From contig JAQFWX010000092.1 of assembly GCA_027605045.1 (NCBI GenBank), forward strand, positions 142,700-206,699: a stretch of 64,000 bases of DNA. Reading direction: 5' to 3'. The notes under the pieces were generated by a model that saw only the letters and a program-made list of their open reading frames with translations, was not told where the DNA came from and searched no databases. Of this stretch, positions 25,052 to 36,524 are shown piece after piece. The first letter of the stretch is position 1, and each line of letters begins with the position of its first letter. The DNA is from Phallus indusiatus (Eukaryota; Basidiomycota; Agaricomycetes; Phallales; Phallaceae). A program made the position numbers and the translations under genes.

Positions 25052-25710
25052 CTTGTATGTTCAACAGAGTAAGGGAGTGCGAGTTCGTAGTTCGAGGTGG
25101 TCGTACTGATGTTCGATTTATATTGACCAGAGAAATCAAGCGAATAATAGTAGTCCATGCGGTTATGTTGTCCGTGGTTTTAAGAGATGGCCTATTGGAC
25201 TCTAAAGTACTTCGTGGGTCCATACCATGGATCGAAGGACGCTAATGTGAATTGTCGACCTACCTAGCTTTACCTGACAAAAGGGATGGCAAAGCGGACC
25301 GAATCGCCAACTCAAGGTTGATTGAGGACTTCGAGTTCATAGTATTTGAGAGGTCAGAGAGCTTCCTATTTGCGTGGAGAATAGATAGATTCCATAAGAT
25401 TGTTATGTGTAAACTAATAATGATACAAGCTGCTGCATTCTCTTTTACTTGGGTTTATTGATTGAGGAAAAACCGAGTTTTATCAATGCATACCTTTAAC
25501 TCCAAACCCTACCCAGTGATCTCCCTTTCAATGCGTGCAAACACGGAGGACGCTCCCGGTTGGTTCAACTTTGCTTTGTCCATTGCTCTATTTGTCCGTT
25601 GAGGCATAGCTGAGAGTATCCAAATCTTGCCACACGTCACGCGTTACGCGTCAACAGTGTTCAAATTCTTTCTCAGTGGTCTTTATCGACTCGGACAGGG
25701 GAATATCAGC
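25052..25710. other. Intergenic, Crypton 5' side to APH kinase
   Basis: About 660 bases between divergent start codons. It probably contains the Crypton 5' boundary and both promoters. I see no further gene. Confidence 0.45.
25639..25651 (+). promoter_or_regulatory. Two ACGCGT boxes before the APH kinase
   Basis: Two perfect ACGCGT hexamers (25639-25644 and 25646-25651) are spaced 7 bases apart, as in the BRCA2 promoter. They end 59 bases before the proposed start codon. They may be MBF sites; the reason for cell-cycle control of this kinase is not clear. Confidence 0.4.
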
Positions 25711-26626
25711 ATGCCGTCCTCGAAAAGCAAAAAATCTGTCTGTCTTTTGGTTATATCTAGAGAGTTTATACAGCTTACATTTATAGGACAAGTAGGAAGC
25801 TGCCCCAGATTCAATTCTATTGCGACCGAAGACATCAAAGCAGCTTGCTGTCTTGGAACGCATTAACACATGTGACAAATTTGTATCTAAGGCTGCTCCC
25901 GGAGTTCTTGTAAAGTGGGGCGGGGATCATCAGGAAGAAGTTCGTGCTCTCAAGTTTCTCTCCGGAAAATTGTCCGTTCATACTCCACGTGTGCTTCTTC
26001 ATCCGCCTTTCCCCCGTGCGCCTGTAAACCCCCTTGACTATGGTCGTTGCGGCGTATGGTATTTTTACATGGAAGAGTGCCCTGGCGTGCCCCTGGATGG
26101 GGTTATTGAAACCAAGACACCTGCAGAACTTGACCATATCGCTGATCAGCTCTCCACAGTATTGATAGAAATGCGTTCGTACAAAAGTCGTACCCTCGGT
26201 TCGGTGTCTGGTGGGCCGTATAACAACAGGTTTATGCCTTATCCATGGACACCTAAACACGCTTTCGATAGCGTGGGGGAATATTCCGACCATTACCGCG
26301 AAATGTTCTTGGAGTTCTGTGGGGCCGAATATGTTGATGAGCTGTTTAACGCCCTGCCGCGCAACGCTCCCGTCAACCTAACACACGGTGACCTCCTGCC
26401 CCGTAATATTCTTGTGGACGGTTCCACAATTACTGCCATAATTGACTGGGAGACCGCTGGCTTCTACCCCGAATACTGGGAATACTGCAGAATGCATTAT
26501 CCAGGATGGATGACACCAGGCTGGGATTATGTACTGAGGCGTGTGTTTCCTGGTTTACGTCGAGAAAAGGAGATTAAAACTGTCACTCGCATTGTGAATC
26601 TTTTGCACCACAATTGTGCTTTTTAA
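25711..26626 (+). CDS. APH-fold kinase (aminoglycoside phosphotransferase family)
   Basis: A protein-kinase-like small-molecule kinase; this family is much expanded in mushrooms and the substrates are mostly unknown. The C-lobe shows the Brenner motif HGDLLPRNILV (about 26384-26416) and the metal-binding IIDWE (about 26440), followed by the family's YPEYWEY segment. The N-lobe has a Lys (VLVKW) and FLSGKLSVHTPRV. The long frame has no internal ATG, so I propose a short first exon from ATG 25711 (MPSSKSKKS) spliced across 25738-25796 with a GTCTGT donor. That start is moderately supported. The stop is TAA 26624-26626. A decayed second copy lies at 28033-29338. Confidence 0.75.
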
Positions 26627-27168
26627 GAATATATACCTTTTCCGTAAGTGCGGAGCCATCTCATTGTCAGAACTATTCACAATTTGTTCAGGAACTAATA
26701 CCTACTCTGTTTCCATAATTCGAAGTCCCGGAGATGGGATATTTGCAAGATTATAAAAATGAGCGGGGCACATTATAATAGGCAACTTATTCGGCTTTTC
26801 CGACGCTTACCAAATATGTAGCTGAGGACGTTATTCTAGTCTGAATGTAAGAAAACTAAGATATATTTCACATTTCTTAATGGGTCGAATCTGACAAGGT
26901 CAATTCATGTGACTCCTCAGCGATCCCATCCTCAATGACCCTTTCAAAGCCGGCTTGGCCACTCTTTGAGCTAATATTGCCATGTGATGATTCATGCCGC
27001 AATAAAGGTTGCGAAATAGTCTGGGTAAAAACATCATGCAATTTCCATTGCGAATGCTACTACGATGATACAGAAACACAGAGAACAACTTTGTTTTATA
27101 GACAGTTTTTTTAACCGTTTGCATTTAATTCTATCTCCGTTTTGTTAGGTTATCGAAGTGGGCATAGC
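26627..27168. other. Intergenic after APH kinase
   Basis: About 540 bases. The first 60 bases after the kinase stop are repeated near 29300, so the 3' flank was duplicated together with the kinase. The rest is AT-rich and holds a possible gene fragment on the minus strand, described separately. Confidence 0.45.
26877..27046 (-). pseudogene. Possible C-terminal gene fragment
   Basis: A frame open for 55 codons ends at TAA 26877-26879 and has a soluble, Ser/Glu-rich composition (SSKSGQAGFERVIEDG) like the cytoplasmic tails of fungal multi-helix membrane proteins. No upstream exons are visible before the next gene. It may be a stranded 3' exon or chance. Confidence 0.2.
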
Positions 27169-27654
27169 CTATTCGACGAGCTCCGGAACTCTTTTCTTGA
27201 GCGGAACATCCTCATCAATCTCGTTGAACTGGGTCTGGGAAATCAGGTCCGCGTCTACCATGGCCTCAAGGAGGTCGCGAGCCCAAGTGCGGCAACTATT
27301 AACGCGCGAGGTCTTCTCGAATTTGACGGCAAGCGCAAGAGCTATGATTTGGTCTCGTTGGACGCGAGTGAATGTTCCGAGGTTGTAGAATGTGTTATTT
27401 AAGAGGGAATGCTGCGACTGCATCTTAACACTCGGATGGTGAAAGGCGTAATTGCCCGGTCCACCAGAAAGCTGAAGAATTTGTGTGTAAATCTGCGCAT
27501 TGCTGTCTTTGCCATTTATCCAGCGAATGAGCACATGGCGGTCGCCATCGCCAGCGTGCTCATGACCACTGGCTTGAAGGAAAACTTCTTTGTCGTCGTC
27601 GTTGTCGGGATATTCACTACCGAACGGATTATGGACCTGAACGCGAGGAGGCAT
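27169..27654 (-). CDS. Hypothetical protein, 161 residues, intronless
   Basis: A complete single-exon frame from ATG 27654 to TAG 27169. It begins MPPRVQVHNPFG, has an acidic stretch (DNDDDKE), a central HVLIRWING, and an amphipathic C-terminal half (WARDLLEAMVDADLI) ending VPLKKRVPELVE. There is no signal peptide or membrane helix. The sequence is well structured and not low-complexity, which supports a real gene. I recall similar short uncharacterised proteins in Agaricomycetes but cannot name a domain. It sits between the APH kinase and its broken copy. Confidence 0.6.
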   Translation of the reverse strand: MPPRVQVHNPFGSEYPDNDDDKEVFLQASGHEHAGDGDRHVLIRWINGKDSNAQIYTQILQLSGGPGNYAFHHPSVKMQSQHSLLNNTFYNLGTFTRVQRDQIIALALAVKFEKTSRVNSCRTWARDLLEAMVDADLISQTQFNEIDEDVPLKKRVPELVE

Positions 27655-28032
27655 TTGCTGTCAACAAAAGTTTAGAATAAGTATCGCAATGAACTTTATG
27701 AGCCCACCAACGATTCGATCGATATCAAGTGATGACACTGGGAGCGTTAATGGACGAAGACACAGAATCTGTTGTGAGATATGAGAGATAGGGTAGAAAG
27801 CCGGGTCCGCGGGCAGCGGTGGACCTCGCTATGACCGAGTTCTACACCCTTCAAAAAAAGACTCATTACTTGAGCTTGAGCGCTCAAGCGCTGGTAGCAG
27901 CAATTACCGATTATTTACTTGAATATCCTTTCTTATCCGGTGTAGCTCAACCCTTGTTAACTATCGATATCGAAACCCATAACTTGTTGAAACGAGGGCT
28001 ATCAGGGATTGCAATTAGGCGATGATTAGAAG
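27655..28032. other. Intergenic
   Basis: About 380 bases. A 68-codon frame at 27819-28025 has a somewhat protein-like start but no recognisable motif and runs into the decayed kinase copy. I do not call it a gene. Confidence 0.4.
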
Positions 28033-29338
28033 TGGTGACCGCTTTGAAGTTCGCGCTCTCGAATTTCTCTCCGGAAAACTGTCCGTTCATCCGCTGTCCC
28101 CCCATGCGCCTGTGTACCCCCTTGGCTATGGTCTTGCGGCGTATGGTATATTCATATAGAAGAGTGGTCATTGGGATCAAGACACCCGCAGAACTTGTCA
28201 ACCATATCGCAGCTCTCCACAGTATTGACAGAGACAGTGCGTTCGTACAAAAGTCGTAGGGCCCTCCGTTCAGTGTCTGGAAAACTGTATAACAACAGGT
28301 TTATGCCTTATCCAGGACACCTTGACACGCTTTAGACAGACTGGGGAGATATTCAGCGTTACTGCAAAACTTTCTTGGATTCAAGATTGATCAACTGTTT
28401 AACTCCCTACGGCGCAAACAATTTGCTGGTCCCCGTATTTTTCTCACTTTGTATTCTCATGTGCATTCGCATCTTTATTTCCTTTTTGCTTTGTAGTGGA
28501 TTTGTGTGATTATATTTATACTCATCTCTTCGATGTCATTTCAAAGGGTAGTAGGTATGTATATTATTGATGCCGAACTGGATGCACGCCTGTAAGAGGA
28601 GCTATCCTCCTATGACTGGTAGTCAACTTGTAATGAAATGCATCGTAGTGAAATCATAAGATGCCCTCATAACCGAGATATCTTCGAGATCACCCTGAAT
28701 TCATTGCTACCGTGACGATTAGTGGAATGATTCAGATTCGGCGTTAGTAAATGATCTGAGTCAGAGGTGTCAATGTGAAAAAAAGGGCATCTGAAAATCG
28801 TTGTCTTAATGACTATTGATGATGAATTTAAATCATCATGATATCAAGACTAACCACCATCATACCATCATATATGCTATCTTTTGCCTCTTCGAGATAA
28901 CGCACGCGGGAGATGTTGGATCATCACATAATGGATGCTGGAGATGAATGTCCTTCGACATGGTTTGAACTAGTGAGGTGGGAAAGAATCGGACAAAGGA
29001 GAAACGGCTGTTGCGAAAATCGAAAATGCCTTATCTGGCTAGATCCGAGTCCGGCCATAATACCCGTCAGAAAATATTTTACAGATCTAGCCTGACGAAC
29101 TGGAAGATTGCGGACCTGCATCTTCCCCGAATACTAGGAGTACTACAGAATACATTAACCAGGGTGGATGGCACCAATATGTACTCAAACACGTTGTTTT
29201 CTGGACTGCGTCGAGAGAAGGAGATGAAGCTGTCACTCGCATGGTTAATTTTTGCATCACAATAGTATTTTTGTGAGATCCCTTTCCCGGCATAAACTAT
29301 GGATTTATCTCATTGTCAGAACTACTCACAATTTGTTC
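28033..29338 (+). pseudogene. Decayed second copy of the APH-fold kinase, split by unrelated sequence
   Basis: Bases 28033-28420 match the kinase N-lobe region (from VRALKFLSGK to the PYPWTP segment) at the nucleotide level, with small deletions and frame breaks. Bases about 29096-29275 match its C-terminal part (DWETAG to the C-terminus). Bases 29300-29338 match the 3' flank of the intact gene. The HGD-N catalytic loop is missing. About 670 bases without similarity to the kinase (roughly 28425-29095) separate the two parts. It cannot encode a working kinase. Confidence 0.75.
28425..29095. other. Unrelated insert within the APH pseudogene
   Basis: About 670 bases replace the catalytic-loop part of the kinase copy. 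I find no long frame, terminal repeat or known element in it. It could be an insertion, or flanking DNA brought in by a deletion and rearrangement. Confidence 0.35.
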
Positions 29339-29461
29339 AGAAATGATTTGAATGAAATTCCTTCACAAGTATCGATACGACCGAACTCAAAAAGCTCTAA
29401 TGTATAAAGGCATCGAGCCTCTATAATATGACAAATATTCTACATAACACATGCAATCTAA

Positions 29462-31599
29462 TTAATGAATAAATAAAATAGATAAAATAATCATAAGCCC
29501 ATTCAACCCTAATAATGACCAGAAAGAGGCTTGATAGCCCTGGAATTGAGACGCGGGATCATTTGGTAAGGTATTATTGATACCCAGTGTGATTGCGGTG
29601 GTAACTAAAGGACATCAGTGTCAATCATTTTTCTTGAGTTGAAAAAGAGCTTATTGGACTTACTCGCTAGTCCTACCGTCGCTCCAAGCTGGAAGGCAGT
29701 GTTCATCATTGCACTGATAACACCCTTGTATCTCAGTTAGAAATTGTTTTCAAAAATTAAATAAACCGCATAAACTCACCTCCTGGCCTTTAGGAGCATC
29801 CATTAAGATGAAAACATTGGCGGCTACATATGCGGTCGCAAGGCCGATCATGGCCAAAATCATGCCAACCAATATATGGCTCCAATATTTATCAGGGGAA
29901 TCCGCCAACGCGAATAAAACTGCAGCCACTGCCATAAGAACCTAAAATCTCGGCGTAAGTGGTCGCTCGTCCAAGAGAAGTACGATGTTGAAATTTACCT
30001 GGCCACTGAGAAGCAATATTTTTTTGGGAACGTGCAAAGCAAGAATGCCTGCAATGTATGTGCTTATCCCACCGGCGATTCCTAATCGACGTGGTCAATA
30101 TTTACCGTAAATATTTCAATTGTGATAGGACTGACCTATTGGTATACAGTGCACCGCCGCTTTAATGGCCGACCATCCCCAGAGATCCTAAATGACAATT
30201 AAACAACTCGTCCTCTATTTTTTTAAAATTGAATTTGCTTACTTGGAATACTTGAATCAGTTGAATTTCGGCACAGTTTAGGAACCAATACAAGCTGAAA
30301 TTTATGTCAACAATCGTGCAAACAAAAAAAAACTCTGGAAAGGAACAAACCTCCAACAATAGATGAAAAGGGGAACGAAATTGCGAATCTTCCATGTCTT
30401 GGGCGGAATTGCTGGATCAGATACCACGTATTCGATGATAAAGAACCCAGCCAGGAAGACTACAGAAAACACCAATGTTACGATAATTTGTGGTCGACCC
30501 CAGCCTGTATATGGAATGAGTGATTTTGCATGGATCCAATTAAGTTTTTCAAAACTTACCACCATTGTTTCCGTCCGTGAGTCCATAGACGAGTAAGATT
30601 AACCCGCCTGATAAAGCTACGACACCTTGCCAATCAAGATTGCGACCCTTGTTTTCTGCCTTACGCGAAGACTTGGGTAGAACAAAGACCGAAACAAGGG
30701 AAAATGGTGTGACAATGATGGCCACCAAGTAGAAAACTGTGATATTGTCAAAATTTAGTCCGGCGATAATTTTAACAAGACAAATATACACATACTCCAT
30801 CGCCAACTGGTACGTGCCGTCAAGATACCACCCTGCAAAATAGGATGAGTAATAGTTCCCCAATTGAAAAGTTAGACATTAGGCTTACAAGAATGAATCC
30901 GATGACATTTCCAATAGCACCGAAGCCTCCGAAAATAGCTAAAGCACGACTTTGTTCGGCTTTCCCGGGGAAATACTGAACAATCATTGCCAATGCAGAG
31001 GGAAACGTCATAGCAGCACCTGTGTCAATATAATTAAAACATGTGGGCTTACACTAAGCAAACGGACTTACCGATCCCTTGGATAGCTCGGAAGACTAAT
31101 AGCATAATGGGATTGACGCTGACTGCACAAAGAATACTGAGTATCCCAACCATGAGATAGCCGGCGCAGAATATAGGCTTTGCATGATAGATGTCCGTTA
31201 ATCGTCCAGCCAATAAGAATGTAGAGGCAAAGGTTAATGTGTAAGCGGAGACAACCCATTGTAGGGCTCCTGAGGGGAAATGAAGCGCATTTGAAATCTA
31301 CGGAACAGATCAATTACATGAGACACAAAAATGGATCGCGGGATGCCTACATCTGGAAGAGCAATTATAACGCTCACGGCGTTGAATATATCGAAAAATT
31401 GAGCGGAGCAAAGGACAGAAAGGAGTAAAGCCTTTCTCAAGCTTGAAAGCTCAGGTTGAGCTACACTTTCGGGACCAGTTTCGGCATTGCTGTTGGTATT
31501 CTCGACTTTTTCGAGATCTTTTGCGAGTTCTGTCCCTGCGCTCATGCTGCACATGGTAGCAGTGGGTGTCAATTCAGGTGTAGACATTGAAGAAGACAT
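29462..31599 (-). CDS. MFS transporter, DHA2-like drug:proton antiporter
   Basis: A plasma- or vacuolar-membrane exporter of the major facilitator superfamily. The ATG at 31599 begins a polar N-terminal tail of about 55 residues, then TM1 (LLLSVLCSAQFFDIFN). The next exon has the family block QWVVSAYTLTFASTFLLAGR followed by LTDIYHAKPIF, and later FRAIQGIGAAMTFPSALA and GGFGAIGNVIG. The motif-C-like GGILTARTSWRW is split by an intron near 30785-30840. Later exons give YLVAIIVTPF, an amphipathic loop with LDWQGV, and further helices to the stop at 29462. About ten short introns are needed. The count of helices and the GILTARTSWRW motif suit the 14-helix DHA2 branch. Substrate unknown. Confidence 0.8.
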
Positions 31600-32411
31600 G
31601 AGTAATAGGGAGAAAAAAGTGGTTGATGAGGGACTTTTTGGAGGTGAGCGACTGTCTAAGCTGGCACAACGAACTTTCCTCTTTGAATGTACCCATTTTA
31701 TAACGTTTTCTGAATGAGTATAAAGTTCGTGTTTGTAATCTCACAGCGGAGAAGGTGAAGAGATAGTCAATTGTCAGGCTTCCGGTTCCGGAGAGTGGTG
31801 ATTATGTGAAATATCGATGGCGACATTCTGCTATCTCCCAGTCTTCCGGCGTAAAACGAAAAACAAAGAAGAACCTCGAGGGTTGTGTTGAGTCAGTGAA
31901 AGCTAACATGCCCTGGAGATTCCGATTCGGCTACGAGCTACAACGGAGGAAGATGTGTAAGCCATTTCCACTTTCACAGATGGAAGAGTCTAAAATAGAA
32001 ATTACTGGAAGCTTGCAAGCCCGTTAGCTATGTCATCCTCCTTCCGTATCTGATTCACATCAGCATAGGCACGATGCCTTGGCACCGTGCTGGATACGTT
32101 TCTTACTAAGATTTCAGGAAATCTCAAGGCATGCCAAGGGCGTATATAAAAAGACAGCCTCAAGAAGTTGAAGCTCTCAGGAAAAAAGGAAAGAGATAAA
32201 TTCGAATAATGCAAGCTTTGTAACTCACCATGTCATGGCATGTCGACCGGGATTGTTCCGTCGTACTGCTTGACAAGGAAACATCCATAATTAGCAGCCT
32301 GAGGACGAGAGGGCTCCCGAGTCATAGGGATCTTCAGTTTATAGCTTCTAGCTCGACTATGGCATTAATTTAACACTACAAAAAATATCTCGCAGAATGA
32401 TCTTTGACTTA
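31600..32411. other. Intergenic with no supported gene
   Basis: About 810 bases between the MFS promoter and the MITE. Short frames on both strands lack motifs. No repeat other than the adjacent MITE was noticed. Confidence 0.45.
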
Positions 32412-32572
32412 CAGGGGTTCTCAAAAACCTTGTCAGTGCGGAATTTTTTATTTTTTTTTCTTGCCTGGGCCGATAGGTGCCGAACCCAGGACTTGCTCGA
32501 TGAAAGCTGAAAAAAAAGGGGGGCGGAATCAAAAAAAAAAAATCGCGCTGACAAGGTTTTTGAGAACCGCTG
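32412..32572. mobile_element. 161-bp MITE with about 28-bp inverted ends and TA target duplication
   Basis: The left end begins CAGGGGTTCTCAAAAACCTT and continues GTCAGTGCG. The right end is its reverse complement with two mismatches (CAGCGG and GCGCG variants). TA dinucleotides flank both ends (32410-32411 and 32573-32574), as for Tc1/mariner-type insertions. The interior has A/T homopolymers and no coding capacity, so it would depend on a transposase elsewhere. An eight-base hAT-style duplication is absent. Confidence 0.7.
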
Positions 32573-33213
32573 TAAATTATGCACAACAAAGAAAAAACGA
32601 TTCAGGATTTGTTTTTTTTTTTTTTTTTGTGGAGCTATAGTTTTGAAGTGTTTGAACCTTGTTCATCATCCATAAACAGCTGATATGTCACATAGGCGTG
32701 AGTAGTAGATGAATAGAATCCCGTTTGTTAAGTTTGTACCAGACCGATGTTTGTTTCCACTGGGAGAAAATGCTATTACGCACCCCTCATTTGAGGGAGT
32801 GTGGGACTCCTCATGGTGGACGTGTTTTCGAGATACCCACTAAAAACTCCCGTATATTATCTATCGTTATTTCTGTTATTTGGTCTTGGTTTAGTATTGG
32901 GCCCCAGATTTTCTGTATTTTCTTTAGGTCTCTTGCGCGTTTTCCGTATTTTGGGTTACATGCGTTTATGTCGAGATATATGCGGTCTGTGAATGTTTTG
33001 GTCCACAGGTTTGTGAGTTCATTTTCCGTGGGTTTGTTTTCCGGATTTGACTCGTTTTCAATTTTCCATTTGCATCTGATTTTCCAGTGTAGGTATGTTG
33101 TTTGATTCAGGATTTGTTTTAACTACTTTGAACTGTGTCGGTTTTGAAGGGAAATTTAGACGCCCAAAAGAAGCAACGTCACATTTGTCACCCTCAGTGC
33201 CGTTTTCATCAAC
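32573..33213. other. Intergenic before small membrane protein gene
   Basis: About 640 bases, T-rich, with long T runs near 32610-32630. One 126-codon frame (32725-33105) has unusual Phe/Ser-rich composition without motifs, and I do not support it as a gene. Confidence 0.4.
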
Positions 33214-33450
33214 ATGGCAAGAAACCCCCGTACCCTCTGGGAATCTTATACCCGTAGGTTTTCCGCTTTTGCTTAGAAACGAAATTATACATTTACTAAA
33301 GAGGACCCGACAGATTTACCGAAACGCACAAGATTGATATTCGGTCTAACTTTGGGTGTCACAGGAATCATAGGGCTAATTGTTGCGGACAAACTAGAAG
33401 AAATCATACCACCTAGTAATATGAAAAACACGTCAAACATCCAGAATTAA
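33214..33450 (+). CDS. Small single-pass membrane protein, 62 residues, two exons
   Basis: Exon 1 (33214-33253, MARNPRTLWESYT) joins exon 2 (33302-33450) through a GTAGGT-AAAG intron of 48 nt. The joined frame is 189 nt and closes at TAA 33448-33450. The product has a basic N-terminus (PKRTR), one hydrophobic helix (LIFGLTLGVTGIIGLIVA) and a charged DKLEEIIPP segment. This layout is common in small mitochondrial inner-membrane or assembly proteins. I do not recognise the family. Neither exon stands out as a long open frame, so it would escape a simple scan. Its 3' end faces the glucanase gene 50 bases away. Confidence 0.5.
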
Positions 33451-33500
33451 CAAACTCCTTCCGGATCATGCACTATACGGCGTTTATAGTTGTGGAAATC

Positions 33501-35315
<1,815 letters not shown>

Positions 35316-36524
35316 TGAGGATTCTGTGTGAGGAACAGCAAGCAACACCAGAGGCACGAGTTTAGGGGCTTGAACATATACTTTTAAATAGCTGGAAAGC
35401 CTTTTTCACCAAACGGGTGTATATGAAGTGAACGTGGAGTGAATGGCAAGAGGGACTTGTGTTCAATGTCTAAATGGGGTCGCCGACATTCAATATTGAG
35501 GTCGAAAACCAGTACCATCCGAAGATATGCAAAGCTTTAGTGAAGGGTTTCATGATGGTAGCCGCCGCCAGTTTTCCCTGAGAAAGTGTTCAGGTCACTG
35601 CTGAGACAGTCGAAGTGAATTCCTGATTCGGGAGGCCACCCTGTTCGTATTCCCCAATCTATCTGACTCTACACACCATTTCACGTTCATTTCAAGTCTG
35701 GAATAGAATGTGTTATGACAAATGTATAAAGCACGGAACAAGAGTGTATTATGATTGCTAAATACCGTATTCAGGCCCGGGTCTAACGGCGATTCCAAAG
35801 TCTATTTCTATATATAGGCAACTGCAAGTCAAGTTGGCGAATGAAGTTGCGCCTGTCTGCTACTTATAATATCTGTTAGAATTTCTAAGTTACTGAAATA
35901 GCAGTTCCATACTTATGTCTTTAAATGACCCGTATATGTCTTGTATGCGCGAAAGAATCTTGCACTCTTTTTTTATCACGGCAGTCTCCACTCCGAAATG
36001 ACGCATGGTACGATTTCTGACATGATCTCAGTAGTACCATGAACTCCACAGTACCCATGCTTCACAATTCATGATGTTGCAGGTACTAAGTGCTGTGACC
36101 TCTAGTTAGTTCTAACGCTTTCCAGAGCAAGAGTTGTCATGAAATAAGCATCTATTTAGGTGTAGACACGTGGCACATAAGCATTTGCCCCCTTCACTGT
36201 GTATAAATGTCAATTCCGTCTAAGAATTTGCAGCATTTTACACTCACAGCTTGACCTTCCCATCACTCCGTAATCCACTCAAAGTCCTTTGTCATGAAAC
36301 CGTCTCTCAAAGGCCAAGGTTATACAAAGAAAATAGCCGATGGCCACTCGAAATGTGTCGTGAACGTGTCTGGAGGACAAAGGAAAACGAGGACATTCCC
36401 CGCAAAAAATCCCCTTTGCGTCACACGGGAGCGTGGGAAAACGACCCTAAGCATTTTGCAGTTTTTTTGAAAAGCTCATAAACACTTGTCATTTCTCGCT
36501 GCTCGACGTTGACCCTATGACTCA
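35316..36524. other. Divergent intergenic region, glucanase / taxilin
   Basis: About 1.2 kb between divergent genes. Frames are short and show no motif. A TATA-like TGTATAAATG lies near 36199. I see nothing else supported. Confidence 0.45.

Noticed and set aside
32412..32572. hAT-type element, because the ends begin CAGGGGTTCTC
   Set aside because: No 8-base target duplication is present, whereas TA dinucleotides flank both ends exactly.
32725..33105. 126-codon plus-strand frame
   Set aside because: Phe/Ser-rich composition without any motif or splice partner; looks like chance openness in T-rich DNA.
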